DNA of 64,000 nucleotides, taken from assembly GCA_965224205.1 (NCBI GenBank), contig CBDCYN010000023.1, positions 372,001 through 436,000 of the forward strand, given 5' to 3'. The translations under genes and the position numbers were made by a program. Source of the DNA: CBDCYN01 sp965224205. Its GTDB lineage: Bacteria > Planctomycetota > Phycisphaerae > Phycisphaerales > Phycisphaeraceae. This document shows positions 33,604 through 43,300 of the stretch, piece by piece. Position 1 is the first letter of the stretch; each line of letters begins with the position of its first letter. The notes below the pieces were generated by a model. It searched no databases. It saw only the letters and a list, made by a program, of their open reading frames with translations, and had not been told where the DNA came from.

Positions 33604-34586
33604 GCCACGGCCTCGGCGTAGCTCACGACCGGTGTCTTGCGGTCGATCCGCCGCATCAGCCCAGACAATACCTTCCCCGGAGCAAGCTCGACGTATTGGC
33701 CCTGGAGATGATCCGAAGCCCAGGACATCGACTGTGACCAACGCACCGGGCGGGTGAGCTGTTCGACCAGGCGGGTCTTGATCGATCCGAAATCTTCGTT
33801 GTTGTGCGGGGTAGCGGTGACGTTCGATAGCACCGGGATGATCGGCGACTGCCATGCAACCTGTTCCAACGCCTTGGCCAGCCGATCGGCCGCCGGCTGC
33901 ATCAACGCGGAGTGGAACGCCCCGGCAACCTTCAAGGCGGTAGCACGCAGCCCCATCGTCTCCGCGACGCCGACCGCCTTTTCACAAGCAGTAAGGTGAC
34001 CGCTGATCACGATCTGGCCCGGGCAGTTAAAGTTCGCGGGGCTTAAGACCTGACCTTCACCCGATCCGGCTATGGCCGCTTCGCAGACCTCGACCGCTTG
34101 CTGCTCATCGGCTCCGATCAGGGCGACCATACCACCGACCGTCGCCTCAGCGGCGTCTTGCATCGCCTGGCCCCGCAGATGCACGAGCTTCAGACCGGTC
34201 ACGAAGTCGAACGCCCCGGCCAGGTGCAGGGCCGTGAACTCACCGAGGCTCAAGCCCGCCGTCGCGACCGGCCGGGTGATCTGGTCTGACTCGATTAACG
34301 CCTGGTAGCAGGCGACCGAGGTGACGTAGATCGCCACCTGGGCCATGTCAGTACGGTCCAGCCGGTCGGCGGGCCCGGTGAAGCACAGCCGGGAAAGCTC
34401 AAACCCCAGGGCGTCGTCGGCGGCGGCGAAGGTCTGCTTGGCGACCGGGGACCGCTCGAACCAAGACCGGCCCATGCCCATGTGCTGGGCGCCCTGACCC
34501 GGGCACAGCACGATACACGGGTCATGACGGGTGGGGGGCATTTTGTTCGTCGTTGCCGTGGAGGTGGTGATCGTTGTCGGTGCCAT
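33600..34586 (-). CDS. fabD: malonyl-CoA:ACP transacylase
   Basis: A 328-aa enzyme loading malonyl groups onto ACP. CPGQGAQHMGMG is the family start; the nucleophile is in ATAGLSLGEFTAL; the catalytic His in VAGAFHSALM; and ELAPGKVLSGLMRR ends the domain. The start may be 34586 (65-bp overlap with fabH) or 34541, giving MPPTRHDPCIVLCPGQG. Both lack a strong ribosome-binding site. Confidence 0.94.
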   Translation of the reverse strand: MAPTTITTSTATTNKMPPTRHDPCIVLCPGQGAQHMGMGRSWFERSPVAKQTFAAADDALGFELSRLCFTGPADRLDRTDMAQVAIYVTSVACYQALIESDQITRPVATAGLSLGEFTALHLAGAFDFVTGLKLVHLRGQAMQDAAEATVGGMVALIGADEQQAVEVCEAAIAGSGEGQVLSPANFNCPGQIVISGHLTACEKAVGVAETMGLRATALKVAGAFHSALMQPAADRLAKALEQVAWQSPIIPVLSNVTATPHNNEDFGSIKTRLVEQLTRPVRWSQSMSWASDHLQGQYVELAPGKVLSGLMRRIDRKTPVVSYAEAVA

Positions 34587-35691
34587 GGTTAGATCCGTTA
34601 CCCTTATTCATGACCGCACCCGTATCGCCTATGACACATCCGGCCCCGACCCGCTCGTCGGGACGCACCGCCGCATCGGTCACAGCCGCCACAAACTCGA
34701 GGCCCAGGTCAATCCCCCCCCCCAGCGCCACGAACAGCACATGGTCGCCCGGGCCGATCCGCTGGCTTTCCCACAGCTCATGGAGGCAGATCGGCACGCT
34801 CGCCGCTGAGGTGTTGCCGTATCGATCGATGTTGGCGTACATCTTTTGAGGCGTCAGGTTCAGTTTATCGCGGACGGATTCTATGATCCGCAGGTTCGAC
34901 TGATGGGGAATGATCATCGCCAGGTCATCGAGGCTTAGCCCCGACGCCTCCAGCGCCTCGTCGATCGAGGCCCGCAGGGTCGTCACCGCGAACTTGTACA
35001 CCTCGCGACCGTTCATCTGCAACGTGTTGTATTGGCCGTTGAACCTGTCACGGCTGGGAACGTGGCCCTCAACGCGGGGCATATAGATGTCGTCCCAGCT
35101 CCGCCCGTCGCTGGCCATACTCTGGTACCGGCAGCCCTGATCGGGGTCGTCGCTGGCGGTCAGCACCGCGGCCCCCGCCCCATCCCCGAACAGGACGCAC
35201 GTACGCCGGTCCTGCCAATTGGTGACCTGGCTAAGCACCTCGGCGCCGACCACGGCGGCCGATCGGTAGCCCCCAGCGGTGATCAGGGCCCAGGCCAGGT
35301 TCAACCCATAGACGAACCCGCTGCACGCGGCGCTGATATCCATCGCCCCGGCCGGGACGGCGCCGATCTCAGCGACCAAGCGGCAGGCGGTCGACGGGCA
35401 TGACATCTCGGGGGTCATGGTCGCGCAGATCACCAGGTCCAGCTGGTCGGGGGTGATCTTGGCGTTCTCGATCGCTTGGAGCAGCGCGTCGCGGCCGAGG
35501 TGGCGCTCGGTGCGGTCGGGCGGGGAGACGTGCCGCTGCTTGATCCCCGTGCGCTGGGTGATCCACTCGTCGTTGGTCTCGACGATCGTGGCTAACTCGT
35601 CGTTGGTCATCACGCGTGGCGGCACCGCCATCCCGGTGCCCGCTAAGCGTACGCCGACCGGCCGATCGACGCCCCGTGTCTGGGTGGTCAT
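34522..35691 (-). CDS. fabH: 3-oxoacyl-ACP synthase III
   Basis: A 389-aa initiating condensing enzyme. Catalytic Cys in DISAACSGFVYGLN, His in IIPHQSNLRIIE and Asn in RYGNTSAASVPI. The C-terminus after FVAAVTDAAV carries about 40 extra polar residues (GNGSNHGTDNDHHLHG), partly the region shared with fabD. Its ATG overlaps the plsX stop by 4 nt (ATGA). Confidence 0.95.
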   Translation of the reverse strand: MTTQTRGVDRPVGVRLAGTGMAVPPRVMTNDELATIVETNDEWITQRTGIKQRHVSPPDRTERHLGRDALLQAIENAKITPDQLDLVICATMTPEMSCPSTACRLVAEIGAVPAGAMDISAACSGFVYGLNLAWALITAGGYRSAAVVGAEVLSQVTNWQDRRTCVLFGDGAGAAVLTASDDPDQGCRYQSMASDGRSWDDIYMPRVEGHVPSRDRFNGQYNTLQMNGREVYKFAVTTLRASIDEALEASGLSLDDLAMIIPHQSNLRIIESVRDKLNLTPQKMYANIDRYGNTSAASVPICLHELWESQRIGPGDHVLFVALGGGIDLGLEFVAAVTDAAVRPDERVGAGCVIGDTGAVMNKGNGSNHGTDNDHHLHGNDEQNAPHPS

Positions 35692-36719
35692 ACGGCGCCC
35701 TCTTGGACCGGCACGAACGTGGCCACGGCCTCCACGATCGCGTCGTTGACCCCCATGTTGGCGTACGTGATCGCGCTCTTTATGGCCGCGGTGATCGTCC
35801 GCGCTTCGCTCGACCCGTGGCTAATCATGCAGATCCCGTTGACGCCCAGCAGGGGGGCTCCGCCGTACTCATGGTAATCATGCTTGCGGTAGATGTTCTT
35901 GACGATCGGCTCGAACTGCATCGCCAGCTGCGGGTCGATCTGGAAGATCTCCCGGGCGATGGTCTTGAACAGCCCGGCCGCGAGGCTCTCGGCGAGCTTG
36001 ATCACCACGTTGCCGGTAAAGCCCTCGGTGACCACGACGTCGGCCTTGTTCACGAATAGGTCGCGGCCCTCGGCGTAGCCGACGTAGTCGATGGTCTGGT
36101 CCTGACGCATCAGCTTGGCGGCTTCTTTGACCAGGGCGTTGCCCTTGGTTTCCTCATCCCCGATCGACAGCAGGGCCACCCGGGGTTGTTCGATGCCGGA
36201 GCCGAGTTTGGCGTAGACGCTGGCCATCTGGGCGTACTGGTGGAGGTGGTGGGGCTTGGGATCGGGGTTGGCGCCCACGTCACAGATGACCAGCCGACCC
36301 GAAAACGTTGGGATCGTCACCGCGATACCAGGACGGTTGACCCCGGGCAGGCGGCGCAGTGACATCTGAGCCGCCGCGACGCACGCGCCCGTGTTACCGG
36401 CGCTGAGGATCACGTCGCACCGCCGGTCGCCGGCCCGGCTCTTGCCCAGGTTGGCCACGCGGACAATCGAGCTATCGGGCTTGCCCCGCAAGGCGGTCAC
36501 CGGCGACTCGCCCATTTGAATCACCTCGGTGGTCGGTTCGATCTCGAGCCGCGGGTCCCCATCGAGACCCCGGGTCGAAACAGCGGCACGGATGACCGCC
36601 TCGTCGCCGACCAGGACCAGCTGATCTTCGGGTTTCAACAGATCGATCGCGTCCAGACTTCCCGTTAGGATCGCGTCCGGGGCATGGTCTCCCCCCATGA
36701 CATCGACGGCGATACGCAC
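35688..36719 (-). CDS. plsX: phosphate acyltransferase PlsX
   Basis: A 343-aa enzyme making acyl-phosphate from acyl-ACP for phospholipid synthesis. VRIAVDVMGGDHAPDAIL is the typical start, here a GTG at 36719 that overlaps the rpmF stop (TAGTG) with AAGGA 6 nt upstream. Further signatures: ILSAGNTGACVAAA, DVGANPDPKP, LLSIGDEETKGN, VTEGFTGNVVIKLAE and GAPLLGVNGICMISHGSS. The frame is open upstream to 36818, but that part lies inside rpmF. Confidence 0.94.
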   Translation of the reverse strand: MRIAVDVMGGDHAPDAILTGSLDAIDLLKPEDQLVLVGDEAVIRAAVSTRGLDGDPRLEIEPTTEVIQMGESPVTALRGKPDSSIVRVANLGKSRAGDRRCDVILSAGNTGACVAAAQMSLRRLPGVNRPGIAVTIPTFSGRLVICDVGANPDPKPHHLHQYAQMASVYAKLGSGIEQPRVALLSIGDEETKGNALVKEAAKLMRQDQTIDYVGYAEGRDLFVNKADVVVTEGFTGNVVIKLAESLAAGLFKTIAREIFQIDPQLAMQFEPIVKNIYRKHDYHEYGGAPLLGVNGICMISHGSSEARTITAAIKSAITYANMGVNDAIVEAVATFVPVQEGAV

Positions 36720-36901
36720 TATTGATCCTTGGTGAGCACTATTTTCAAGCCGGGGCGGACATAGCCGCAGTCCGTGCACGCCGCGTGGGGATACTTGGCG
36801 CTGCCGCAGTTGGGACACCGCACGGCGTGGATCGGCTTCAGCGCAGAATGGGAACGCCGCATCTTACCCTGAGTCCGGGTTTTCCGTTGACAAGGAAGCA
36901 T
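36719..36901 (-). CDS. rpmF: 50S ribosomal protein L32
   Basis: A 60-aa ribosomal protein with the zinc-ribbon form: CPNCGSAKYPHAACTDCGY, preceded by basic KTRTQGKMRRSHSAL. The MLPCQRKTRTQGK start differs slightly from the MAVPKRKTSK consensus. First gene of the rpmF-plsX-fab cluster, a widely conserved order that ties ribosome and membrane-lipid synthesis. Confidence 0.94.
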   Translation of the reverse strand: MLPCQRKTRTQGKMRRSHSALKPIHAVRCPNCGSAKYPHAACTDCGYVRPGLKIVLTKDQ

Positions 36902-37376
36902 AAAACCCTTTTAACGTCTCGATAACACCATGAAAACTCAACAACCTGCCGCCACCCCGCCGGATGCTCCCGATGTTTTTGTCGATTCCCAAAATCGGAA
37001 GTCGCGATGGAGTCTTAGGAAAATACTACCTTACCTACGAGTCGTCAAACCAAACCCCTTAGCTTTTGTCTTTCTGCGTGGCATCGCGTATTACAGAGTT
37101 ATTGGGAAAGATAACCTCTTGACGCCACACGCTGTTGTGTCGATGAAGGTGTAGTCCAAGGTGGGGAGCACGGGCGTGAAGGGGCCCAGGGCGTACGGCG
37201 TGGCTGGAGCTAAGCGCGGCGTGCCCCAACCATTTGCCTGTCGCGAAGTTGACCCTACCCGTCTATCCACGGTGGGACCGACCTCAGAACCGTGGGCGGC
37301 GCGCGGCCACATCACGGCCAATATCTTGCAAACACGCTGGTGTTGACCAGCCCGGTTTCTTGATAGCATCGTGTTT
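36902..37376. other. 475-bp intergenic region between divergent genes
   Basis: It must hold the promoter of the rpmF cluster and that of the plus-strand glycosyltransferase. A 74-codon plus-strand frame at 36930-37154 (MKTQQPAATPPDAPD...) has no ribosome-binding site or family and is not called. Nothing else was recognised. Confidence 0.45.
37343..37369 (+). promoter_or_regulatory. putative promoter of the glycosyltransferase-panC pair
   Basis: TTGACC (37343-37348), 15-bp spacer, TAGCAT (37364-37369), then 7 nt to the ATG at 37377. No Shine-Dalgarno is present, so the mRNA is probably leaderless. Confidence 0.45.
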
Positions 37377-38471
37377 ATGCACGTGGCGTTGATCGCGGAT
37401 ACGGACTGGCTTGACGAAGATCTATCGGTCTTTCGGCACCTGGTCGATGGGCTGATCGATGAACACGTCCAGGTCGCTGAGGTGATGCCCGAGCAGGTCG
37501 CGGGCCAGCAGGCGTGCTCCTTAGGACAGATGGTCGCGTGGCGGGATTCCCGCTGGTCGCTAGCGCGGGCGCGCCGGTTGACCCGACTCGCCGACCCGCT
37601 CGACCGGCTGGGGGTGGATCTGATCCACGCGGTAAGCGGGCGGGTGTGGATCGGTTCGGTCCGGTTGGCGGCACAGCTCCAAACCCCGGTGGTCCTGGGG
37701 TTGTCGTCAGCTTCGGATCTGTCACTGATGAAAAAAATACGGCGAATAGGCGGGGACCGGCCGGTGGCGTTTGCGGCGACATGCGAGCCGCTGGCCGCTA
37801 GGGTCAGGCAGAACCTGCCGCCGGCATGGCAGGTCCAAGTGGTCCCGGGAGGCGTTCGCGTGCCCGACACCCCCAACCCCCCGCCGCGGGACCGTCAGGC
37901 GTTATGCGCCGTGATCACCGGCACCGGGATGGAAGTGGCCAACGCCGAGGCGCTGCTCGAGGGGATCGGCCAGGTAGTCGCGCTCTACCCGCAGGTTCAG
38001 TTTTTTGTCGAAGCCCCTGATGCGGATCAGCACGAGCTTTGGCAAGCAGCGGCCAGATTGGGGTTGCTGTCGAACCTGAGCATGCTGCCAAATCGGCTGG
38101 GGCACCGCGAGATGCTCATGCACAGCCACCTATTAATCCACCCCCAAGCCACGGGCTGCTACCGGAGCCTGACCCTCGAGGCGATGGCGTATGGGATCCC
38201 GGTGATCGCTCGCGAAGACCCCTGGCTTGACTACCTGATCCATGACCAGACCGCGTGGCTGGCCGGGGAGGCCGACGCCGGTGTTTGGGCTAAACGGATC
38301 CGCCGAGTCATCGAGGACCCCACGGGCACCCAGGCATTAACCGACCGCGCCCGGGCGTGGGTGCGTGGTCACCACCAGGTCGACCGTTTCGTAGACACCA
38401 CGTTAGCACTGTATCAGCGGCTTCAGGGTAAGTCGATCAAGTTTCCCTCACCCCCACAGGGTCGCCCGTGA
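37377..38471 (+). CDS. GT4-type glycosyltransferase
   Basis: A 364-aa protein with a two-Rossmann GT-B layout. The C-terminal donor half shows LSMLPNRLGHREMLMHSHLLIHPQA followed by SLTLEAMAYGIPVIARED, the E-x(7)-E-like region of group 1 glycosyltransferases; VQFFVEAPDADQHELW precedes it. The N-terminus MHVALIADTDWLDEDLSVF lacks the usual Gly-rich loop. The acceptor is unknown. Its stop overlaps the panC ATG (TGATG), an odd partner for a glycosyltransferase. Confidence 0.78.
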   Translation: MHVALIADTDWLDEDLSVFRHLVDGLIDEHVQVAEVMPEQVAGQQACSLGQMVAWRDSRWSLARARRLTRLADPLDRLGVDLIHAVSGRVWIGSVRLAAQLQTPVVLGLSSASDLSLMKKIRRIGGDRPVAFAATCEPLAARVRQNLPPAWQVQVVPGGVRVPDTPNPPPRDRQALCAVITGTGMEVANAEALLEGIGQVVALYPQVQFFVEAPDADQHELWQAAARLGLLSNLSMLPNRLGHREMLMHSHLLIHPQATGCYRSLTLEAMAYGIPVIAREDPWLDYLIHDQTAWLAGEADAGVWAKRIRRVIEDPTGTQALTDRARAWVRGHHQVDRFVDTTLALYQRLQGKSIKFPSPPQGRP

Positions 38472-39358
38472 TGTGGACCGCGTCGACGATCGCTGACGCC
38501 CGCGACCAGCGGGGGCGGTGCAGGGGGTCGGTGGCGTTGGTGGCGACCATGGGCGCGTTGCACCGCGGCCACGTGTCGTTGATCGAAGCGGCCAGAAAAC
38601 TTGCGGAGCAGGTGGTCGTGAGCATCTTCGTGAACCCCACGCAGTTTGGGCCCCACGAGGACTTTGACCGATACCCACGCGACTTAGACCAGGACCTCGC
38701 GGTCTGCCGGGCCGCGGGGGTCGCGGGGGTGTTCTGCCCGCCCGTTGAGCAGATGTACCCCCCGGGCCAGGCCCAGTGCCGCATCACCCTGCCCCCGCTG
38801 ACCGATGGGCTCGAGGGCAGGTGCCGGCCGGGCCACCTCGAAGGCGTCTGCTGGGTGGTGGCGAAACTGTTGAACCTCTTGCGACCCGATACCGCGTGTT
38901 TCGGGCAGAAAGATTACCAACAGCTGAAAGTCATCGAGGCCCTGGTCGATAGCCTGGCGATGCCGGTCCGCGTCGTGGGCCTGCCCACGGTGCGAGAAGG
39001 CGACGGCCTGGCGATGTCGAGCCGCAACGCCTACCTCAACCGTGATCAGCGTCAGCGGGCGCTGGCGGTGCCCCAAGCGTTGCACGAGGCCCGGGTGCTG
39101 GTGGAGAACGACGGGCAGACCGACCCGGCGGTGGTTGAAGCGGCGATGCGTCAAAAATTAGAAACATATGACCTGTCGATCGACTACGCAGCGGTGCGAC
39201 ACCCCCAAACCCTGATCAAGCTCGACCGCATCGAACCGCGACTCACCGGTGGCGTGGCCGCTCTGATCGCGGCGTGGGTGGATCAGGTTCGGCTGATCGA
39301 CAACATGCTGCTGGCCACGCCGCAAACCGGATCACCTGAGCATCGCGGCAAAGGATAA
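38471..39358 (+). CDS. panC: pantoate-beta-alanine ligase
   Basis: A 295-aa enzyme for the last step of pantothenate synthesis. Signatures: LVATMGALHRGHVSLIEAA (HxGH), VSIFVNPTQFGPHEDFDRYPR, CRPGHLEGVCWVVAKLLNLL, CFGQKDYQQLKVIE, VGLPTVREGDGLAMSSRN (KMSKS-like). Start ATG 38471 shares a base with the preceding stop; GTG 38468 is an alternative. panB and panD are not nearby. Confidence 0.94.
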   Translation: MWTASTIADARDQRGRCRGSVALVATMGALHRGHVSLIEAARKLAEQVVVSIFVNPTQFGPHEDFDRYPRDLDQDLAVCRAAGVAGVFCPPVEQMYPPGQAQCRITLPPLTDGLEGRCRPGHLEGVCWVVAKLLNLLRPDTACFGQKDYQQLKVIEALVDSLAMPVRVVGLPTVREGDGLAMSSRNAYLNRDQRQRALAVPQALHEARVLVENDGQTDPAVVEAAMRQKLETYDLSIDYAAVRHPQTLIKLDRIEPRLTGGVAALIAAWVDQVRLIDNMLLATPQTGSPEHRGKG

Positions 39359-39463
39359 GCTGCAATCTCTTATTCTTCGATCCGAGCCACCCGTGAAAAC
39401 AGCTCTTGGTGAGTCTTGACGGCGTCTACCGCGTCTACGACCTTTTTCTATAGACGTTTTTTT

Positions 39464-39594
39464 TATAAGATTTGTGGATCACAATACCGCGTGATCCGGC
39501 GTTAGAGATGGGTTGGCTACCAAATTCTTTCTTGCCCCGAAGTACGGGTCATACGGACAAGGAAAAATTCATACGTGATACGTGCCTGAGTATA
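39464..39594 (-). repeat. dispersed structured element, degenerate copy
   Basis: On plus it begins TATAAGATTTGTGGATCACA then ATACCGCGTG, aligning to the right end of the family, and closes with TATA at 39591-39594. Length 131 bp, longer than other copies; hairpins are not well kept. Confidence 0.4.
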
Positions 39595-39648
39595 ACACGC
39601 TGCCTCACGTTCGCGGCTGGCTGTGAGCACGCACGGATTAATCTGGAC

Positions 39649-39685
39649 GCGTATCATCCCGTCATTTCATCGGGGATCGGCATAA
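39649..39685 (-). repeat. dispersed structured element, left-end fragment
   Basis: GCGTATCATCCCGTCATTTC followed by ATCGGGGATCGGCATAA matches the left end in reverse orientation (compare the end of the copy at 17182-17286). Confidence 0.4.
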
Positions 39686-39840
39686 CATCATCGACCGATC
39701 TGTCTGCTCCCCCACACGCCGCAACTCAGTGGTGGCGTTGCAACGACGTGCGACGGGGTGTGACCCGGGAAACGCAAACGCCGACTCGGCGAGCCACGCC
39801 TCTCGATCCCGGGACGACATCGCGGTGTGAATCAGGTATA

Positions 39841-39946
39841 TATACCCTTCCTGAATGAATTGCGGCACGATTCGTGGACGCGGCACGACCATCCCTGGGG
39901 GCAAAGATGCGCCCGCGACGCGGTATCGGTCTACACGATGTGTGTA
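39841..39946 (+). repeat. dispersed ~105-bp structured element, copy 4
   Basis: It starts TATACCCTTCCTGAATGAAT and ends CTACACGATGTGTGTA. Left hairpin GAAT/ATTC; right hairpin ACAC-GAT-GTGT. GCGACGCGGTATCGG is the conserved inner block. It lies 111 bp before the haemagglutinin-like gene. Confidence 0.78.
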
Positions 39947-40057
39947 CCGAGGAGGTTTTCAAGGACCTATCGACACGATCTTGGATTAATCGTGCCGTAC
40001 TCCAGGAAGATTCCGTTAGCCTTTCATGACATCACTAAGCGTTTCTGGGAGGTAACG

Positions 40058-43055
40058 ATGCGCAAGAGGAGATGGATTAAAAAACGTACTAGGACGGTTG
40101 CGATGGCCCTGCTGGCGGTAATGCCGGTGTCGGCCTCGGCCCAGATCGCCACCGACGGGTCGCTGGGTGCCGGCACGACCGGGGCGCTGCCCCCAGGGCT
40201 CGACGCGATGATCACGATCCCCGCGGAGCTAGGCACGACGATCTGCAACGACGCCAACACCTCGTGCAACGTCTTCCACAGCTTTAGTGAGTTCAACATC
40301 AACGCCGGCCAGATCGCCGCGTTCACGGGGCCGGCCGGGATCGACCCCGGGGCGGTGAACAACGTCTTGGCCCGGGTGACGGGACCGACCCCGTCCAACA
40401 TCGACGGCGTGCTGCGTACCTCAGCGATGCCCAACGCGAACTTCTTCCTGATGAACCCCAACGGGGTCGTCTTCGGCCCCGGGGCCCAACTCGACATCGG
40501 CGGGTCGTTCGTGGTCACCACGGCTGATGAGCTGCGATCGACCGACGGTGGTCGGTTCTCCGCGACCACAGACCCCGCAGGCCACGTACTGACCACCGCG
40601 GCTCCCGATGCATTCGGGTTCCTGTCCACCAGCACGGATGCCCCGAAGACCATCGAAGTCAACGGGGGATCGCTCGAGGTGGGCAACGGCCGGGCTCTGA
40701 CCATGATTGGTGGCCACGTTCATCTTCGAGACGGCCAGATCCACACGGCGGGCGGCCCGGCGTATATCATCGCAACGGGGTCCGTCGACGAAGTGGGCCT
40801 GGACCCGACCGGGGACGCTCTAGGCGATGTCGATCTAGCGTCGCTCGATGGGCTGGGGGACGTGTCGTTAACGCAGTCATCCCGGATCGACCTCGGCGGG
40901 CCCGCCTCGGCGGGGGCGGTTATCCGCGCGTCAACCATCCGAGTAGAAAACTCTTCCATCGAAGTCGGCACTGCCCAGGATACCAGCTCGGGACAAGGAG
41001 CCCTCGTCGATATCCAAGCCGCAGAGGCTTTACAACTAGCCTCCGGTGGGCAGATCCTCTCACGCGCCGAGGGCAGCGGTGCCGGTGTCGATCTGCGTAT
41101 CGAGGCCCCAGAGATTTCTATAGTCGGCGACCCCGCGCCCGATGATCAGGCGGTGAAGACGGGGATCTTATCCACGGCCAGCACAGGGACCGGGGCAACG
41201 ATCTGGGTCGAGGCCCAAACCCTAGACATGAGTCACCACGCGGCCATCGAAGCCACCACCTCCAGCTCGGGCACTGGCGGGGACGTCACGGTCGACGCCG
41301 GTTCGATCTCGATGTCGGGTCGGTCCACGATCGCGGCCCGTACCCTCGGCGCCGGGAACGCCGGGGCGGTGACCGTCGTTGCTGACGATATCAGCATCAG
41401 CGAAGCATCGACGATCGCCGTTCTTAGCCTTCAAAGCCAGGGCGGGACGACCGGTGACCTGACCGTTGACGCGGGCAGGATCGAGGTATTCGGGCTCGAA
41501 GGGTCCAACGAGGTTTTTTCCGTGGACCTGACCGGGTTCCTTTCACGCACCGGGGTTGAAGCGTCACACGGCGGGGACATCTTGATCACCGCCGGCAGCG
41601 TAAGGATCGCTGACCGGGGCGTGATCAACGCGTCGACCCGGTCGTCGGGCCCCAGCGGTGAGATCCAGATCAGCGGTCGTGACGGGCCACGGTCTCTGGA
41701 ACTCATCGTCGAAAACGGGGGGGTGATTTCCTCGAATACCCTCAGCTCCGCCGGCGCGGGGCTAGTGCATATCCAGGCCGATACGGTCCAGATCGTGGGG
41801 GTCCACCGGTTACTGCAAAGCACCGGTGAAATCACCGACACCCCGGTGCCGTTCTTTTCGCCGTCGCTGGTGGGGACGATCTCTTTCGAAGGCGGCGGCG
41901 ACGCGGGCAACGTGACCCTCGAAGCCAATGATCTGACCCTCCTCGACGGCGGCCTGCTCACCGCGTTCACCGAGGGCAACGGGGACGGCGGAGACATCAA
42001 CGTCACCGCGGGCCGCGTGTTCCTCTCCGGGTTTAACCCCGGCCAACGAGCGCTGTTCCAGGGGCTGGGATTCGATCCGGGCCGCGCCAGTTCCAGCATC
42101 ACCACTACGACGGGGGGGTTCCTAGGCGGCGCGGAGGCCACCGGGCGTGCCGGAGACATCAACATCACGGCTGCTTTGATCGAACTTTCTAATCACGGCA
42201 GGATCGCCAGCGCCTCCACGACGACCGGGGACGCGGGCAAGATCGAGCTCAACGCCGACCGGATATCTATCCACGACGACGGGATCGTATCAGCCGCCAG
42301 CACAAGGGGCACGGGCGACGCGGGCAGGATCGAGATGAACACCGCCCACAAGATCGAGCTCGAACACCGCGGGGTGGTCCGCACCTCGTCACAGTTCGCC
42401 CACGCGGGCGGGATCGCCCTCACGGTGGCCCCGACCGGAGAAGCGATCATCCTCATCAACAGCACCGTTAGCGCCGAAGCCGCTGGCGATGGCGGCAACA
42501 TCAAGCTCACCGCCCCAGACCGCGTCCAGCTCGTGGACAGCACCCTCACCGCCCGCGCCGGGGGCGACGGGGGCCGAGATCAACATCGACCCCCAATTCG
42601 TGATCCTTCAAAACAGCGTGATCGACGGTCGATCCGGGGGCCAGCCCGTTGAAGTGATCATCGACCCCCACGCGATCTTCTTAAATGCCAACAGCCAGAT
42701 CCTCACCACCGCCGCGACGCTGCCGCCGGAACTCGACCTCTCGGGCAGTCTCACGACTTTCCCGGCCCTGCTACTCGGCGCTCAAGCACAACTCCAAAAG
42801 CTCTGCGCGGTTCAGTTCGAGGGCGATATCAGCTCGTTTACCGTCTCGGGCACCGGCACAGCGTTGACACCGCTGGGCTGGCTGCCCAGCACGGAGCTGG
42901 CGACGTTAGAAAGCAGCCCGGATCGCTGGCTGCAGCCAAACACCGCCCCACCCTCTGCCGAATCGGTCTCACGAGGCGAAAGCCGTGGTCGCGCTGGGGA
43001 GCGACAATCACCACCGCACCGCCGGCATCCCCGACGTGCGGGGTTGCCGCGATAA
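40058..43055 (+). CDS. filamentous haemagglutinin-like exoprotein (TPS domain), single-base frameshift
   Basis: The signal peptide is in MALLAVMPVSASA. The two-partner-secretion domain shows CNVFHSFSEFNINAGQIAAF, VLARVTGPTPSNIDGVLRT, then ANFFLMNPNGVVFGPGAQLD and IGGSFVVTTADE. About 700 residues of beta-helix repeats follow, rich in GGD-x-I/V-x-V patterns and GNAGAV/GDAGKI turns. The frame ends early at 42652; removing one G from the G5 run at 42569-42573 restores AEINIDPQFVILQNSVIDGRS and extends to 43055 (998 aa). A second indel near the very end is possible. GGGAGG 5-6 nt upstream sets the start. No TpsB-type exporter is in the window. Confidence 0.85.
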
Positions 43056-43148
43056 CCGGGCTGGCGGGCAGGGATCGAGCAACCCGCAATGACAACCAAG
43101 TGAACCGCGACGTGTAGAGGTCTGCACCCCCGATCGCGGGTTTCCATA

Positions 43149-43255
43149 TATACCCATCCCGGAGACGAAATTGCGGCACGATCCGTGTACCCGGCAAGTA
43201 ACTTTTCGGGGTCCGGCGCGAACCCGACGCGGTATTTTGATACACGATGCGTATA
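43149..43255 (+). repeat. dispersed ~105-bp structured element, copy 5
   Basis: It starts TATACCCATCCCGGAGACGA and ends GATACACGATGCGTATA, with GACGCGGTATTTTG inside. Left stem GGA/TCC; the right stem has one A-C mismatch. Placed between the haemagglutinin-like gene and the convergent symporter gene. Confidence 0.8.
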
Positions 43256-43300
43256 TGACCTCTATCCTCAACCACACCATCACACCCAAGGACGAAACAC

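Larger units (their letters stand above)
39359..40057. other. 699-bp intergenic region packed with repeat copies
   Basis: Between panC and the haemagglutinin-like gene. It contains a degenerate full-length copy (39464-39594), a left-end fragment (39649-39685) and a good copy (39841-39946) of the 105-bp element. A T8 run at 39457-39464 precedes the first copy. Open frames here are short and lack signals. Confidence 0.55.

Noticed and set aside
36930..37154. 74-codon plus-strand frame (MKTQQPAATPPDAPD...)
   Set aside because: No ribosome-binding site, no family, and the end looks non-coding.
37091..37876. 261-codon minus-strand frame opposite the glycosyltransferase
   Set aside because: Most of it is the antisense of a well-supported gene and has Arg/Ser-rich shadow composition.
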